DNA of 64,000 nt from Magnetovibrio sp. (lineage in GTDB: Bacteria; Pseudomonadota; Alphaproteobacteria; Rhodospirillales; Casp-alpha2), in assembly GCA_002690705.1 (NCBI GenBank), contig NZFO01000013.1, positions 13,663-77,662 on the forward strand. Direction: 5' to 3'. Under the pieces are notes generated by a model. It was not told where the DNA came from and searched no databases. It saw only the letters and a program-made list of their open reading frames with translations. A program made the position numbers and the translations under genes. Shown one piece after another: positions 45,760 through 54,773 of this stretch (position 1 is its first letter; each line of letters opens with the position of its first letter).

Positions 45760-46551
45760 ATGTTTTGCTATGTTGCCGTCGTGGCGGTTATGTACCTGTT
45801 TCAACGGCATTTAATGTATCAACCGAGGCATGATATCATACAGCCATCACAAAATGGCGTTAAAACTTTTTCAATTATTACCCTTTTAAACTCAGACGAT
45901 CAGCTTTTAGAAAGTTGGTTTGTCAAGCCGCCCTTGGCAAAAAAAGAACCAAAAGTCTTAGTTTATTTTCATGGCAACGCAGGACACATAGGTGATAGAG
46001 AGGCTAAGGTCCAAGCCTATATCAACGAGGGTATTGGCGTTCTATTAGTAGGCTTTCGTGGATATGGACGAAATCCCGGCTCTCCCTCAGAACTTGGGTT
46101 TTATGAGGATGCCAAGACCGCTTTAAGGTTTTTAGACGACTTAGGTTTTACTCCATTAAATCTCGTATTGTATGGTGAATCATTGGGTACAGGGGTCGCG
46201 GTTGAAGTCGCTAGAAAATACAATATTGCAGGGACGCCAGTTGCAGCAGTGGTGTTAGAAGCTCCATTTACGTCGATGGGTGATGCAGCGCAGGAGCATT
46301 ACCCTTTTATTCCGGCAAAATTATTGGTAAGGGACAAGTACAACTCGATTGATAAGATTGCTCAGTTAGGCGCGCCGCTGATGATTGTTCATGGAACGAG
46401 CGACCAAGTAGTACCGATCCACCATGGTCAAACACTATTTACTGCCGCCCAAGAACCAAAATACTTTGAGGCTATAAATGATGCCTCGCACAATAATTTG
46501 TACGAATTTGGGGTGGCAACACTTATACTAAGGTTTATTAATAATCAGTAG
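45760..46551 (+). CDS. alpha/beta hydrolase, BEM46/ABHD13-like
   Basis: 263 residues with an N-terminal membrane anchor followed by an alpha/beta-hydrolase domain. Nucleophile Ser141 is in YGESLGTGVA, Asp215 in HGTSDQVVP and His244 in DASHNNLYE; the oxyanion segment is YFHGNAGHIGDR. The ATG at 45760 falls inside the predicted membrane helix. The same frame upstream codes for LAIYVPIAI, so the true start may be a rare codon between 45679 and 45760. Function unknown; family members are thought to be lipid or protein thioester hydrolases. Confidence 0.83.
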   Translation: MFCYVAVVAVMYLFQRHLMYQPRHDIIQPSQNGVKTFSIITLLNSDDQLLESWFVKPPLAKKEPKVLVYFHGNAGHIGDREAKVQAYINEGIGVLLVGFRGYGRNPGSPSELGFYEDAKTALRFLDDLGFTPLNLVLYGESLGTGVAVEVARKYNIAGTPVAAVVLEAPFTSMGDAAQEHYPFIPAKLLVRDKYNSIDKIAQLGAPLMIVHGTSDQVVPIHHGQTLFTAAQEPKYFEAINDASHNNLYEFGVATLILRFINNQ

Positions 46552-46675
46552 GACGCGGAGTTTCGTAGATTATTGCGATGACGACGTTGGCCTGCTAACA
46601 TCAAAATGAGTTTGAGTTGCAGGGATCTCCTATTCAAAGGAGAGAAGCATTATCCATAAAGGAAACTGAACGCGA

Positions 46676-47110
46676 ATGGCGCAGATTCCAAAACTTTATT
46701 CGCCAACTTTAGCCCAGACGACTGCGGCTACCCGAACGCAACCCCCAATAAGAAGTACCTCTTCGACGCGAGTAGCATCCATTGATCCGCAAGTTACAGA
46801 GTTAAATACGGGCTTTGCGGCCGCAAACCTTGACACGGCACCGTTTACATTTAGCGGAGACCACCCCCCAGAGCATGGTCAAGAACGTCAAGGGCGCGAG
46901 AAAGCCCCGAACAATCGTGCTTTGTTAATGATATCCAGCAGGGCTTTTGGAGCGCTTCTGGAGTATTATGGGAACGAGGTTTTTCCTCTAGGAAAGCCGC
47001 GTCAATCTGGCGGCTTGATCAGCCAAGCCATTGCGACTTACGAGAATAATGCAAAAATAATTCACGGCAAGTCCGAATTGACGGGCTTGCATATCAGTAT
47101 GCGACTATAA
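46676..47110 (+). CDS. hypothetical protein, unknown
   Basis: 144 residues with AAAGGAAA before the ATG. Residues 1-75 are rich in Pro, Thr and Ser and probably disordered (LAQTTAATRTQPPIRSTSSTR). Residues 80-144 may be a small folded helical part (ALLMISSRAFGALLEYYGNEVF). No signal peptide, no domain recognised. It is positioned upstream of the Panacea-domain gene in the same direction with 142 bases between, so linkage is uncertain. Confidence 0.6.
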   Translation: MAQIPKLYSPTLAQTTAATRTQPPIRSTSSTRVASIDPQVTELNTGFAAANLDTAPFTFSGDHPPEHGQERQGREKAPNNRALLMISSRAFGALLEYYGNEVFPLGKPRQSGGLISQAIATYENNAKIIHGKSELTGLHISMRL

Positions 47111-47252
47111 TCGGTATTTTGAATAAGCGAAATTATTCGTGGATGAGCGGTATCACCTGTTTATTTTTGAGAGATTGTAGTGGTCAGTATCTATGTAAGT
47201 TCCTTTATCTAAACTTCTTAGGTTTTACAAAAACTTCGATGGATTTATCTGA

Positions 47253-47789
47253 ATGCCCGCAGATGTTTCAAACGCCTTTGATGTAGCCCTTTTTTTCTCA
47301 GATGCCGCTTTGTCAGAAAATAAGTACCTACAACCACAAAAATTACAAAGCCTGTTATTTTTAGCACAAGCATATTACAGTGTGGCGTTTCAGGATCGTA
47401 AACTTATGCCAGCGGTTTTTGTTGCAGATGAGCTTGGACCGCTAGAACCAAACGTATATGTCGCCCTCTCTAGGGGAAAACTAGAAGCAACGCAGGGCTT
47501 GTCTCTTCCTCGTGAAGTAGAGAGATTCCTCGAGGCAATCTGGCGTCGATTTGGGCACATGTCATCGGAAAAAGTCATACATTTGACGAGCAGCACCGAA
47601 GCGTACAAACGTGCTTATAAGAGGGGTAAACAAGCTGAAATTGATCCGGCTGAAATGAGATCATCATTTATTCGCACGGAAAAAATGCCACATATAGATC
47701 AAGTTATAAAACCAAAAATTTACAGAACACAGTCAGGAAAACCAGTGGTAGTGAAGTCTTGGGTGCCGGGTAATAAGTCGACGGATTAA
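47253..47789 (+). CDS. Panacea-domain (SocA/DUF4065-like) protein
   Basis: 178 residues. The segment DVALFFSDAALSENKYLQPQKLQSLLFLAQAYYSVAF, read in pieces, and FVADELGPLEPNVYVAL match the DUF4065/Panacea fold, found in the antitoxin SocA and in many toxin-antitoxin antitoxins. The C-terminal 70 residues are basic (YKRAYKRGKQAEIDP; IKPKIYRTQSGKPVVVKSW). No toxin-like partner adjoins it, unless the hypothetical gene upstream plays that role. In SocA the protein is a proteolytic adaptor. It converges with the antiporter operon with three bases between stops. Confidence 0.75.
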   Translation: MPADVSNAFDVALFFSDAALSENKYLQPQKLQSLLFLAQAYYSVAFQDRKLMPAVFVADELGPLEPNVYVALSRGKLEATQGLSLPREVERFLEAIWRRFGHMSSEKVIHLTSSTEAYKRAYKRGKQAEIDPAEMRSSFIRTEKMPHIDQVIKPKIYRTQSGKPVVVKSWVPGNKSTD

Positions 47790-47792
47790 AAA

Positions 47793-49487
47793 TTAAATAG
47801 AAGTCAAAAATAATATTAAGAAAAAGCAAAGAAGAACTAATGCGCAAAAAACCATGGTGCTGGCGGAATTAATCCAAATAAACACCACCTGCATACTAGA
47901 ATATCGATCTAAAAGCCGAATTATAGTATCAAAAGTTCCAACAAGTATCCTGCGACCGCGTTGGTTAACACGTTGTATAGTTGTCGTAATGGACAGAAAA
48001 AATTTAGGTGCTAATCGTCGATAAAACCAATCTGTGTCCAAATTAGTCGACTTGAGCTCGGGCGGATAAAGACCAGTTAACATAAGGAATGTGAATGCAA
48101 GTGCTGAGAACATTAGCAATTGTAATTGAGTAATTACATGAGCCGGGGAATATGGGATATAGTCTACGTCAAAGGGAAGAATAGCGTAAAGAGGGGCAGG
48201 GTAAACACCTACAGCAATACACAAAAACGCTGCAATGCCCATTGAGAATCGCATGTTGAAGGGCGCTTCCTTGGGACGCATTCCGGAATCGTGCGCGAAA
48301 AAAGCAAAGTACGGTATTTTAATTCCTGAGTGATGGAATACCCCCGCAGACGCAAAGAGCAGTATTGCCCATATAAACCAATACCCTTCAACTCCAAGCG
48401 CAGTCAAAATCATCGATTTAGTAACAAATCCTGACATGAGCGGAAATGAAGAGATCGATGCAGCACCGATGATGCAAAAGCCTGTTGTCCACGGCATAGT
48501 TTTGTATAATCCGCCAAGATCTGAACCATTAATAGTACCTGTACGCATGAGAACAGCTCCCATAGTCATAAAGAGCAAGGCTTTGTATATGATGTGGGCG
48601 AAAGCATGGCCAGCAGCGCCATTTATCGCTAATTCTGTTCCTACTCCAATGCCAACAACCATAAAACCAAGCTGATTGTTCAAACTATAGGCTAGGACGC
48701 GGCGAAGATTATTCTCAATAACAGCAAAAAAGATTGGAAAAGCTGTCATCGTTGCCCCAATGTAAATGAGAAATTCCGTACCCGCAAAACCCCGCGCTAA
48801 GGCATAGACAGCAAGTTTCGTTGTAAATGCACTTAAAATAACCGTGCCTGAGACTGTAGCCTCTGGATATGCATCTTGAAGCCAGTTATGCAAAAGCGGA
48901 AATGCACATTTTATACCGAAGGCAACTAAAACTAGTTTCCCACCGAACGTCTCAACACCGATATGCCCAAAGTGAATAGAGCCTGTCTCAGCAAAAATTA
49001 TAACAGCTCCTGCCAATAACAATACGCCAGAACCAATTTGTACAACAAGATACCTCATGCCCGCGTGGAAAGACCGCTCCGTGCCACTTGCCCAAATGAG
49101 AAATACCGATGAAATTGCGGTTAATTCCCAGAATATAAATAGAGTGATCAAATCACCTGCAAAAACTGCCGCTACTGCACTTCCCATATAAATCTGTGCC
49201 ATAGCTGCTTGAACAGGATCGTCCTCGTGAATGGCGTAAAGCACCCCCAAAAATGCAGCGATATGAAAAACATATCCCCAAAGGAGCGTTAGTTTATCGA
49301 CACGCAGGACCTCAAGCGTATAACCCATAAAATCTGCGGTTACTGTAGTTCCAACTTGTAGTGATATGACATATGTGAGCCCGGCTATCGGAAGAGCTAA
49401 TAGGACGACTCGCCTAACACTGCTAGACAAAAGTGGGACAAGCAGACCACCCAAAACCATGATAAGGCCGGGGTTAAAATCAACCAT
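47793..49487 (-). CDS. Mrp/Mnh-type antiporter subunit, third MnhD-like protein
   Basis: 564-residue membrane protein with a proton-conducting antiporter core (NuoL/M/N family), about 14 helices. Channel residues are visible: Glu in FIFWELTAISSVFL, Lys in FGIKCAFPLLHNWL, Lys in AHIIYKALLFM. It is last in the operon and the start overlaps the preceding small gene by eight bases. Longer than the other two D-like subunits because of extra C-terminal residues. Third antiporter-like unit, probably replacing the N-terminal half of MnhA. Confidence 0.88.
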   Translation of the reverse strand: MVDFNPGLIMVLGGLLVPLLSSSVRRVVLLALPIAGLTYVISLQVGTTVTADFMGYTLEVLRVDKLTLLWGYVFHIAAFLGVLYAIHEDDPVQAAMAQIYMGSAVAAVFAGDLITLFIFWELTAISSVFLIWASGTERSFHAGMRYLVVQIGSGVLLLAGAVIIFAETGSIHFGHIGVETFGGKLVLVAFGIKCAFPLLHNWLQDAYPEATVSGTVILSAFTTKLAVYALARGFAGTEFLIYIGATMTAFPIFFAVIENNLRRVLAYSLNNQLGFMVVGIGVGTELAINGAAGHAFAHIIYKALLFMTMGAVLMRTGTINGSDLGGLYKTMPWTTGFCIIGAASISSFPLMSGFVTKSMILTALGVEGYWFIWAILLFASAGVFHHSGIKIPYFAFFAHDSGMRPKEAPFNMRFSMGIAAFLCIAVGVYPAPLYAILPFDVDYIPYSPAHVITQLQLLMFSALAFTFLMLTGLYPPELKSTNLDTDWFYRRLAPKFFLSITTTIQRVNQRGRRILVGTFDTIIRLLDRYSSMQVVFIWINSASTMVFCALVLLCFFLILFLTSI

Positions 49488-49737
49488 CGTAATAATCTTC
49501 CGAGCGCATGAGGATTTTTCTTATCCATTTGGCAACAAGAACTAATCCGACGCACATGACAAATCCATATATCGCATAGAATCCATAGACATATTCAATA
49601 GCAAAGTGAGGATGCTTATCATAAAATCCTTCTGCTATTAGCAACCCTGAACAGACAATAACGAGGGCCCACACGATCTTTTTTACGTTGCGTTTATCGT
49701 CTAGCCAATGGGACGCATCGTTCGAATTTTTACTCAT
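49480..49737 (-). CDS. small two-helix membrane protein in the antiporter operon
   Basis: 85 residues with two predicted transmembrane helices (KIVWALVIVCSGLLIAEGF and AIYGFVMCVGLVLVAKWI) joined by a periplasmic loop HPHFAIEYVYG. It starts four bases before the end of the upstream D-like gene and overlaps the next, so it is certainly co-translated. I do not recognise it as a standard Mrp subunit (A to G). It may be an accessory that helps assemble the two flanking D-type proteins. Confidence 0.7.
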   Translation of the reverse strand: MSKNSNDASHWLDDKRNVKKIVWALVIVCSGLLIAEGFYDKHPHFAIEYVYGFYAIYGFVMCVGLVLVAKWIRKILMRSEDYYDG

Positions 49738-51290
49738 GGTGCACCACCAGAAACAATAGGGTGCAGAAATCTAAAAAGTGTATCTGCATAAAAAAATAAA
49801 ACGACACACCCTAGGGCTGTGAATGATAATGCACCAATACAAGTTGCAGGTGCTTCATGAAAGCCTCTTACTCTCCAAACATTATTAGCAACAGCATCAC
49901 CGGGATCCAGCAACCTGCGATTCTCAGTATAGTGAGTTTTAGAAGGATACTCTTGGTCAATTTCCAAGTTCTCGTTATAGAAACCCCGTATTACAATTGG
50001 AATGAGGTAGGCGACGTTCAATAACGAGGAGATCATTAAAATCAGAATAAATATCACTTCATTGATATCGGCTGCACCCAAAAGCAAGTACCACTTGCTC
50101 CAGACCCCGCCGAATGGTGGAAGTCCAATAATACTGAGGCTGCCGATTAAAAAGCAGAAAAACGTAATTGGCATTTTACGGCCCAAGCCGCGCATTTGGC
50201 TTATTTCAGTTTTATGACTTGCGACCATAATTGCACCAGCGCAGAAAAATAACGTTATCTTTCCGAAAGCATGCATCGCAATATGCATCGCACCCCCAAG
50301 GGTTCCCAAGGCACTGCCCAGCAAACTTGCAAGCACAATATACGACAGTTGGCTAACTGTTGAATAAGCCAATCTCGCTTTGAGGTTATCTCTGGAAAGT
50401 GCCACTAAAGATGCAACCAATATGGTAGCCGCTGCCAAATATTGAATCCACGCGGAGCTCCCCAAAGCCACTAAATTATCTATGCCAAAAATATAAATAG
50501 TTACTTTAAGAACTCCAAAAACCCCCGCCTTTACAACTGCTACAGCATGAAGAAGGGCGCTCACTGGTGTTGGTGCAACCATCGCAGCTGGGAGCCATCG
50601 ATGGAAGGGCATTACTGCGGCTTTACCGATACCAAAAATATACAAGGGTAGTAGCGTTGCCATTACCCCAACTGAGACATTCTCTCCAAAAATACCACCC
50701 TCTGTAAAATCTAGAGTGTTGGTTACATTGTAGGTCCAAACTATTGCGGTGAGCAAAAAAACAATGGAAGTGCCAATTAGAATGCCAAGATAAACACGAC
50801 CTGCCCTTTTTGCAGATTCTGTACCCGAATGTGTAACTAGAGGAAAGGTTGAAAGCGTTAAAACTTCATAAAATATGAAAAACGTTAACAGATTTCCCGA
50901 AAACGCTATTCCAATAGCACTTGAAATCGCTATGGCAAAACAAACGAAAAAGCGGGTTTGATTTTGCTCATGATGTCCGCGCATGTATCCAATAGCGTAG
51001 ATTGTCGTTACAATCCAGAGAGAGCTCGCAATGCCAGCGAAGAGCATACCCAGTGGCTCTAAGGTAAATGTGATAGACAGACTGGGGAGTAGTTCACCGA
51101 GTGTTAGAGTTGGACGAGCTCCGCTCGCAACATCGTCAAACAGACTTCCGATTACAAAAAAGGTAACTGCCGCTGTTACGAGAGTGATACGCTCACGTTG
51201 ATTGGGCCTTGAGCTCGACATTACCAACATTGGAACCGCAAAAAGCGGTAGAATAATTGCTATTAAGATAGAACTTTCAGCCGTCATCAA
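49734..51290 (-). CDS. Mrp/Mnh-type antiporter subunit, second MnhD-like protein
   Basis: 518 residues, antiporter-like subunit of the NuoL/M/N family with about 14 helices. Key residues: Glu in FIFYEVLTLSTFP, Lys in GIGKAAVMPFHRWLP, Lys in HAFGKITLFF. The discontinuous-helix region GRAxLAYSTVSQLSY-like (LKARLAYSTVSQLSYI) is present. The start overlaps the end of mnhD by four bases. Together with the proteins before and after, the complex would have three antiporter units. Confidence 0.9.
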   Translation of the reverse strand: MMTAESSILIAIILPLFAVPMLVMSSSRPNQRERITLVTAAVTFFVIGSLFDDVASGARPTLTLGELLPSLSITFTLEPLGMLFAGIASSLWIVTTIYAIGYMRGHHEQNQTRFFVCFAIAISSAIGIAFSGNLLTFFIFYEVLTLSTFPLVTHSGTESAKRAGRVYLGILIGTSIVFLLTAIVWTYNVTNTLDFTEGGIFGENVSVGVMATLLPLYIFGIGKAAVMPFHRWLPAAMVAPTPVSALLHAVAVVKAGVFGVLKVTIYIFGIDNLVALGSSAWIQYLAAATILVASLVALSRDNLKARLAYSTVSQLSYIVLASLLGSALGTLGGAMHIAMHAFGKITLFFCAGAIMVASHKTEISQMRGLGRKMPITFFCFLIGSLSIIGLPPFGGVWSKWYLLLGAADINEVIFILILMISSLLNVAYLIPIVIRGFYNENLEIDQEYPSKTHYTENRRLLDPGDAVANNVWRVRGFHEAPATCIGALSFTALGCVVLFFYADTLFRFLHPIVSGGAP

Positions 51291-52768
51291 ACGCCTCCCG
51301 CCAAAAGTGCCTTGGCGGCAGCACCGGCTATCTCCAGTGTAGCATTGGTATTAATACCAAAGAATATGGTGGCCCCGATTAATATCCACATTGGAGCAAC
51401 CATTGAAATTGGAGCTCTATCAATATCATTGATAGGATTTACCGGACGATGAAAATATATAACCTCAACGATACGCCAGACGTAGACCACTGTTAGAATA
51501 GAACTTAGAACGATGATGAACGCGATCGGCCACAACCCAATATCTATCGCCGCTTGAATCAAATACCATTTAGAAATAAAGCCTGCTGTCAAAGGCATAC
51601 CGATTAAGCCTAGTCCACCAATTACTAAGGCAGCCATAGTTAATGGCATCCTCTCACCAAGGCCCGCGATATCCTGGATTTTTGTGCTACCAATCTGATA
51701 GGCTAACAAGCCTAGGACCATGAATAAGCCACCTTTCATTAACGCGTGATTGAAAAGATGAACTACTCCAGCAGTAACACCTGTCACTGAGTCAAAACTT
51801 ATCCCCAGAATAATATATCCAATCTGGGCAATCGAGGAGTAAGCGAACAGGCGCCTAACATCCGTTTGGTATAACGCTGCCGCAGAACCGATAACCATTG
51901 CAGCTATTGCCAAAACCATTAACATATTGCGCACAGGTAAGATCTCTAAAATATTAACGTCCCCGAAGATAGAGAAAACCACTCTGATAAATGCGTATAC
52001 TGCGACCTTTGTCGCCGTTGCGGAGAGGAATATTGAAACAACTGATGGAGCGTACGTGTATGCATTCGGTAGCCACATGTGCATCGGAAATAATGCGGCT
52101 TTTAAAGCTAACCCAATAATTAAAAAAGCCATTCCTGACTGAACAGTGCGGTTGCCACCAATATTAGGGATAAGGACTGCTAGATCAGCAATATTTAAAC
52201 TGCCAGTCGCCATGTATAACAATCCGACACCGATGATATAAAAGGTCGCACCGATCGTTCCCACGATCAAGTATCTGTAGGCCGCGGTCAGGGCTCTCCT
52301 ATCTTTTCCAAAACTTATCAAAACGTATGTCGAGAGCGAGGAAATCTCCAGAAACACAAAGAGATTGAAAGCATCACCAGTAATGGTCATCCCAAGAAGT
52401 CCCGCTAAGCAAAGTAACAACATCGTGTAAAACAGGTAAATTCGTTTTTGGGGAATTTCGCGCTCAACTGATCTGCGAGCAAAAGGTAAAACAATTGCAC
52501 CAATCATGGAGACAATGATCAGCACAAAGGAGTTGAGGATATCTATTCGATACTCGATACCCCAAGGGGCTGCCCAGCCCCCAAGATTATAAACAATTGT
52601 TCCTTGCTCTAAAACTTTTAACAACAAACCAACGGACATAGGCAAGCACAACCAAGCAGTCACAAAAGCCCACATCCATACTACACGAGGATGACGGATA
52701 AACATACAAATTGGAGCAGCAAGAAGTGGAAGCACAACCTGTAAAATGGGTAAATGTTGCGCAATCAC
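51287..52768 (-). CDS. mnhD: Na+/H+ antiporter subunit D
   Basis: 493 residues, the standard MnhD/MrpD size. Channel residues: Glu in NLFVFLEISSLSTYV, Lys in IIGLALKAALFPMHMWLP, Lys in NHALMKGGLFMV; the RLFAYSSIAQIGYI segment is conserved. It follows mnhC with a four-base overlap, the usual C-D order of Mrp operons. Inner membrane; couples cation or proton movement. Confidence 0.95.
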   Translation of the reverse strand: MIAQHLPILQVVLPLLAAPICMFIRHPRVVWMWAFVTAWLCLPMSVGLLLKVLEQGTIVYNLGGWAAPWGIEYRIDILNSFVLIIVSMIGAIVLPFARRSVEREIPQKRIYLFYTMLLLCLAGLLGMTITGDAFNLFVFLEISSLSTYVLISFGKDRRALTAAYRYLIVGTIGATFYIIGVGLLYMATGSLNIADLAVLIPNIGGNRTVQSGMAFLIIGLALKAALFPMHMWLPNAYTYAPSVVSIFLSATATKVAVYAFIRVVFSIFGDVNILEILPVRNMLMVLAIAAMVIGSAAALYQTDVRRLFAYSSIAQIGYIILGISFDSVTGVTAGVVHLFNHALMKGGLFMVLGLLAYQIGSTKIQDIAGLGERMPLTMAALVIGGLGLIGMPLTAGFISKWYLIQAAIDIGLWPIAFIIVLSSILTVVYVWRIVEVIYFHRPVNPINDIDRAPISMVAPMWILIGATIFFGINTNATLEIAGAAAKALLAGGV

Positions 52769-53136
52769 GCATCATTCTCCAAAGCGCAAATATCATCCTC
52801 TTCCACAGTACCGAAGGCTTCCCGCACTCGCACCACTAATGCTAAACCGAGAGCTGTTGTTGCTACTCCAACTACAATTGCTGTGAGAATCAACACATGA
52901 GGTAATGGGTTCGAGTAAGTAGACACTCCTTCCTTGAGAATGGGCGCCGTGCCCCCCAAGACTTTTCCCATAGTGATAAAAAGTAGGAAAACAGACACTT
53001 GGAATACGTTAAGTCCAACTATTTTTTTTACCAAATTACCATGCGCGATAACGATATAAAACCCTATCATCATCAGTACAATTATGATCCAATAGAGTCC
53101 TAAACTCGGGAAGTAGAATTCCGTTTCCAAACTCAT
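52765..53136 (-). CDS. mnhC: Na+/H+ antiporter subunit C
   Basis: 123-residue, three-helix NuoK-like protein. Family segments are YIVIAHGNLVKKIVGLNVFQ and the strong motif NPLPHVLILTAIVVGVATTALGLAL in parts, where conserved polar residues line the proton path. The start overlaps mnhB by four bases. An acidic C-terminal tail (VEEDDICALE) is present. Confidence 0.95.
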   Translation of the reverse strand: MSLETEFYFPSLGLYWIIIVLMMIGFYIVIAHGNLVKKIVGLNVFQVSVFLLFITMGKVLGGTAPILKEGVSTYSNPLPHVLILTAIVVGVATTALGLALVVRVREAFGTVEEDDICALENDA

Positions 53137-53576
53137 CTCTCTTCATCTCTTGGCTTTTGCAGCTCAGCTCGACTAGCAAAGGTGGAGAAAATAGTAATCA
53201 TTGCAGTTGCGACAGTTACACCAACACCCAACTCAATTAAAATGATACCAAGATGTTGGCCACCCGTTGGCGCTGCGGCCAAAACGTTATAATCAAGGAA
53301 GTTACCACCTTTAAAAATACCCATAACTCCCACCAATCCGTAACCTAGTACGCCCAACGGCAATAATATGCGAGTAGCAGCTGACGGCACTGCTGTTCGA
53401 ACGTTAGAAACTCCAAATATCAAACCGTAAAGTATGAAACCAGAGGCAAAGATCACCCCGGCTTGAAAACCACCACCCGGTCCGAAATCCCCATGCCATT
53501 GAACATACAATCCAAATAAGAGGATGTAAGGTATCAGAAACTTAGAGATAACCCGGAGGATAATTTTTTCCTTCAT
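53133..53576 (-). CDS. mnhB: Na+/H+ antiporter subunit B
   Basis: 147 residues with four predicted helices. The family motif YVQWHGDFGPGGGFQAGVIFASG, in parts, and the end GVGVTVATAMITIFSTFASR are present. In canonical Mrp operons it follows mnhA; here it follows the DUF4040-type gene, overlapping it by four bases. It matches the MrpB domain of the antiporter. Confidence 0.94.
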   Translation of the reverse strand: MKEKIILRVISKFLIPYILLFGLYVQWHGDFGPGGGFQAGVIFASGFILYGLIFGVSNVRTAVPSAATRILLPLGVLGYGLVGVMGIFKGGNFLDYNVLAAAPTGGQHLGIILIELGVGVTVATAMITIFSTFASRAELQKPRDEER

Positions 53577-54148
53577 GACGATATTTCTTTCATGTTTTGT
53601 TTCCTTTTTGGCCTGCGCTTTGGCCGGCGTCCCCGACCAAGTATGGCGAGCACACCGGCCGCGGCAGTGAACACCACAAATACTTCACCCAGCGTGTCGT
53701 AACCGCGATAGCTTGCGAGTACTGAAGTAACAACGTTTGGAATCCCGATTTCTTCTCCCGAGGCCCCCAAATACCGCGGAGCCACATGATTATGAATGGG
53801 AGCTGCCGGATCGCCGAAATCGGGCATATCCAGCGTACCATAAATGAGAACCATTCCAGTACCAGTGACAACGATGAGGGCAGATAAAACCTGCAGCGGC
53901 CGTGCTGGCTTCTCGTCACTGGTGGTCAGAGCTAATGTGCCAAGCATTAAAACAGTGGCAATACCCGCACCAACTGCAGCTTCGGTGAACGCGACGTCGA
54001 CCGCATCTAGAGCAACATACACCGCCGCACCCAATAAACTGAAAATACTTGAGAGCATTACAACTGCGAACAAATTGTGCAGCAGGGCAATGGCTAATCC
54101 AGTAAAGGTCATGAAGACTAATAATGAAAATATAATAAAAGTTTCCAC
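53573..54148 (-). CDS. DUF4040/MbhD-MbhE-like subunit (separate MnhA C-terminal part)
   Basis: 191 residues. The first half (LLHNLFAVVMLSSIFSLLGAAVYVALDAVDVAFTEAAVGAG in pieces) matches the MbhD/DUF4040 domain, with a conserved Glu in the AFTEAAVG helix. The second half (PNVVTSVLASYRGYDTLGEVFVVFTAAAG in parts) matches MbhE. In ordinary Mrp systems both are fused to the C-terminus of MnhA. Here the antiporter-like N-terminal part of MnhA is missing and this piece is separate, as in membrane-bound hydrogenase complexes. Confidence 0.88.
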   Translation of the reverse strand: METFIIFSLLVFMTFTGLAIALLHNLFAVVMLSSIFSLLGAAVYVALDAVDVAFTEAAVGAGIATVLMLGTLALTTSDEKPARPLQVLSALIVVTGTGMVLIYGTLDMPDFGDPAAPIHNHVAPRYLGASGEEIGIPNVVTSVLASYRGYDTLGEVFVVFTAAAGVLAILGRGRRPKRRPKRKQNMKEISS

Positions 54149-54150
54149 GA

Positions 54151-54477
54151 TTACTGCATTCGCGTTCTTGGTTTAATCGTTGCGACTGGATCCAAGCCTG
54201 AGTATAGAGCCGCACGTGCTAGGGCATGAGTGCCCGTTGGGCTTGTAAAAAAAATGAACACGAAAATCATAACTAATTTGCCCAATGCAAGTGTCAAGCC
54301 TGTCTGAAATCCCAATCCCAATAAAATTAAACCGAGCCCCATGGTATCTATAACACTTGCACCGTGCATACGGCAGAAAAAGTCAGGTAGGGTGACAACG
54401 CCGAATGCGCCAATTATGCAGAATAAACTACCTGAGATAATTGTTATCCAACTCAAACCATCCAACAGCAGTTCCAC
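54151..54477 (-). CDS. mnhG: Na+/H+ antiporter subunit G
   Basis: 108 residues, three helices. Family motifs: GAFGVVTLPDFFCRMHGASVIDTMG in pieces and IFFTSPTGTHALARAAL. It starts at the base where mnhF ends (one-base overlap) and is followed after two bases by the DUF4040 gene. Length and pattern normal for MrpG. Confidence 0.94.
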   Translation of the reverse strand: MELLLDGLSWITIISGSLFCIIGAFGVVTLPDFFCRMHGASVIDTMGLGLILLGLGFQTGLTLALGKLVMIFVFIFFTSPTGTHALARAALYSGLDPVATIKPRTRMQ

Positions 54478-54773
54478 TAGATTTCTCCGTGGTGTTCACT
54501 TGATGTATCCACCGGTCCTAATTTTTTAAAACGCACATACCGAGTGACGGCGATAGTGCCTATGAAATTAATCAGCGCGTAAACTAAACCTAGATCAAGA
54601 AATTCTGGTCGGCCAACTAAATAACCGTGAACCGCGATAAGCAACACAGTCAGCGTTCCAATGCTATTTATTGCAAGGATCCGGTCAAAGACTGTCGGGC
54701 CAATGAAAGCACGCACCAAGACGAGTAACATTGATATCAATAATGCACTTGCTGCAACACCAAACATGCTCAT
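54477..54773 (-). CDS. mnhF: Na+/H+ antiporter subunit F
   Basis: 98 residues, three helices. The motif RAFIGPTVFDRILAINSIGT is family-typical, with an Arg/Asp pair in PTVFDRILA used by the complex, and ALINFIGTIAVTRYVR follows. The start overlaps the end of mnhE by four bases. Confidence 0.94.
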   Translation of the reverse strand: MSMFGVAASALLISMLLVLVRAFIGPTVFDRILAINSIGTLTVLLIAVHGYLVGRPEFLDLGLVYALINFIGTIAVTRYVRFKKLGPVDTSSEHHGEI

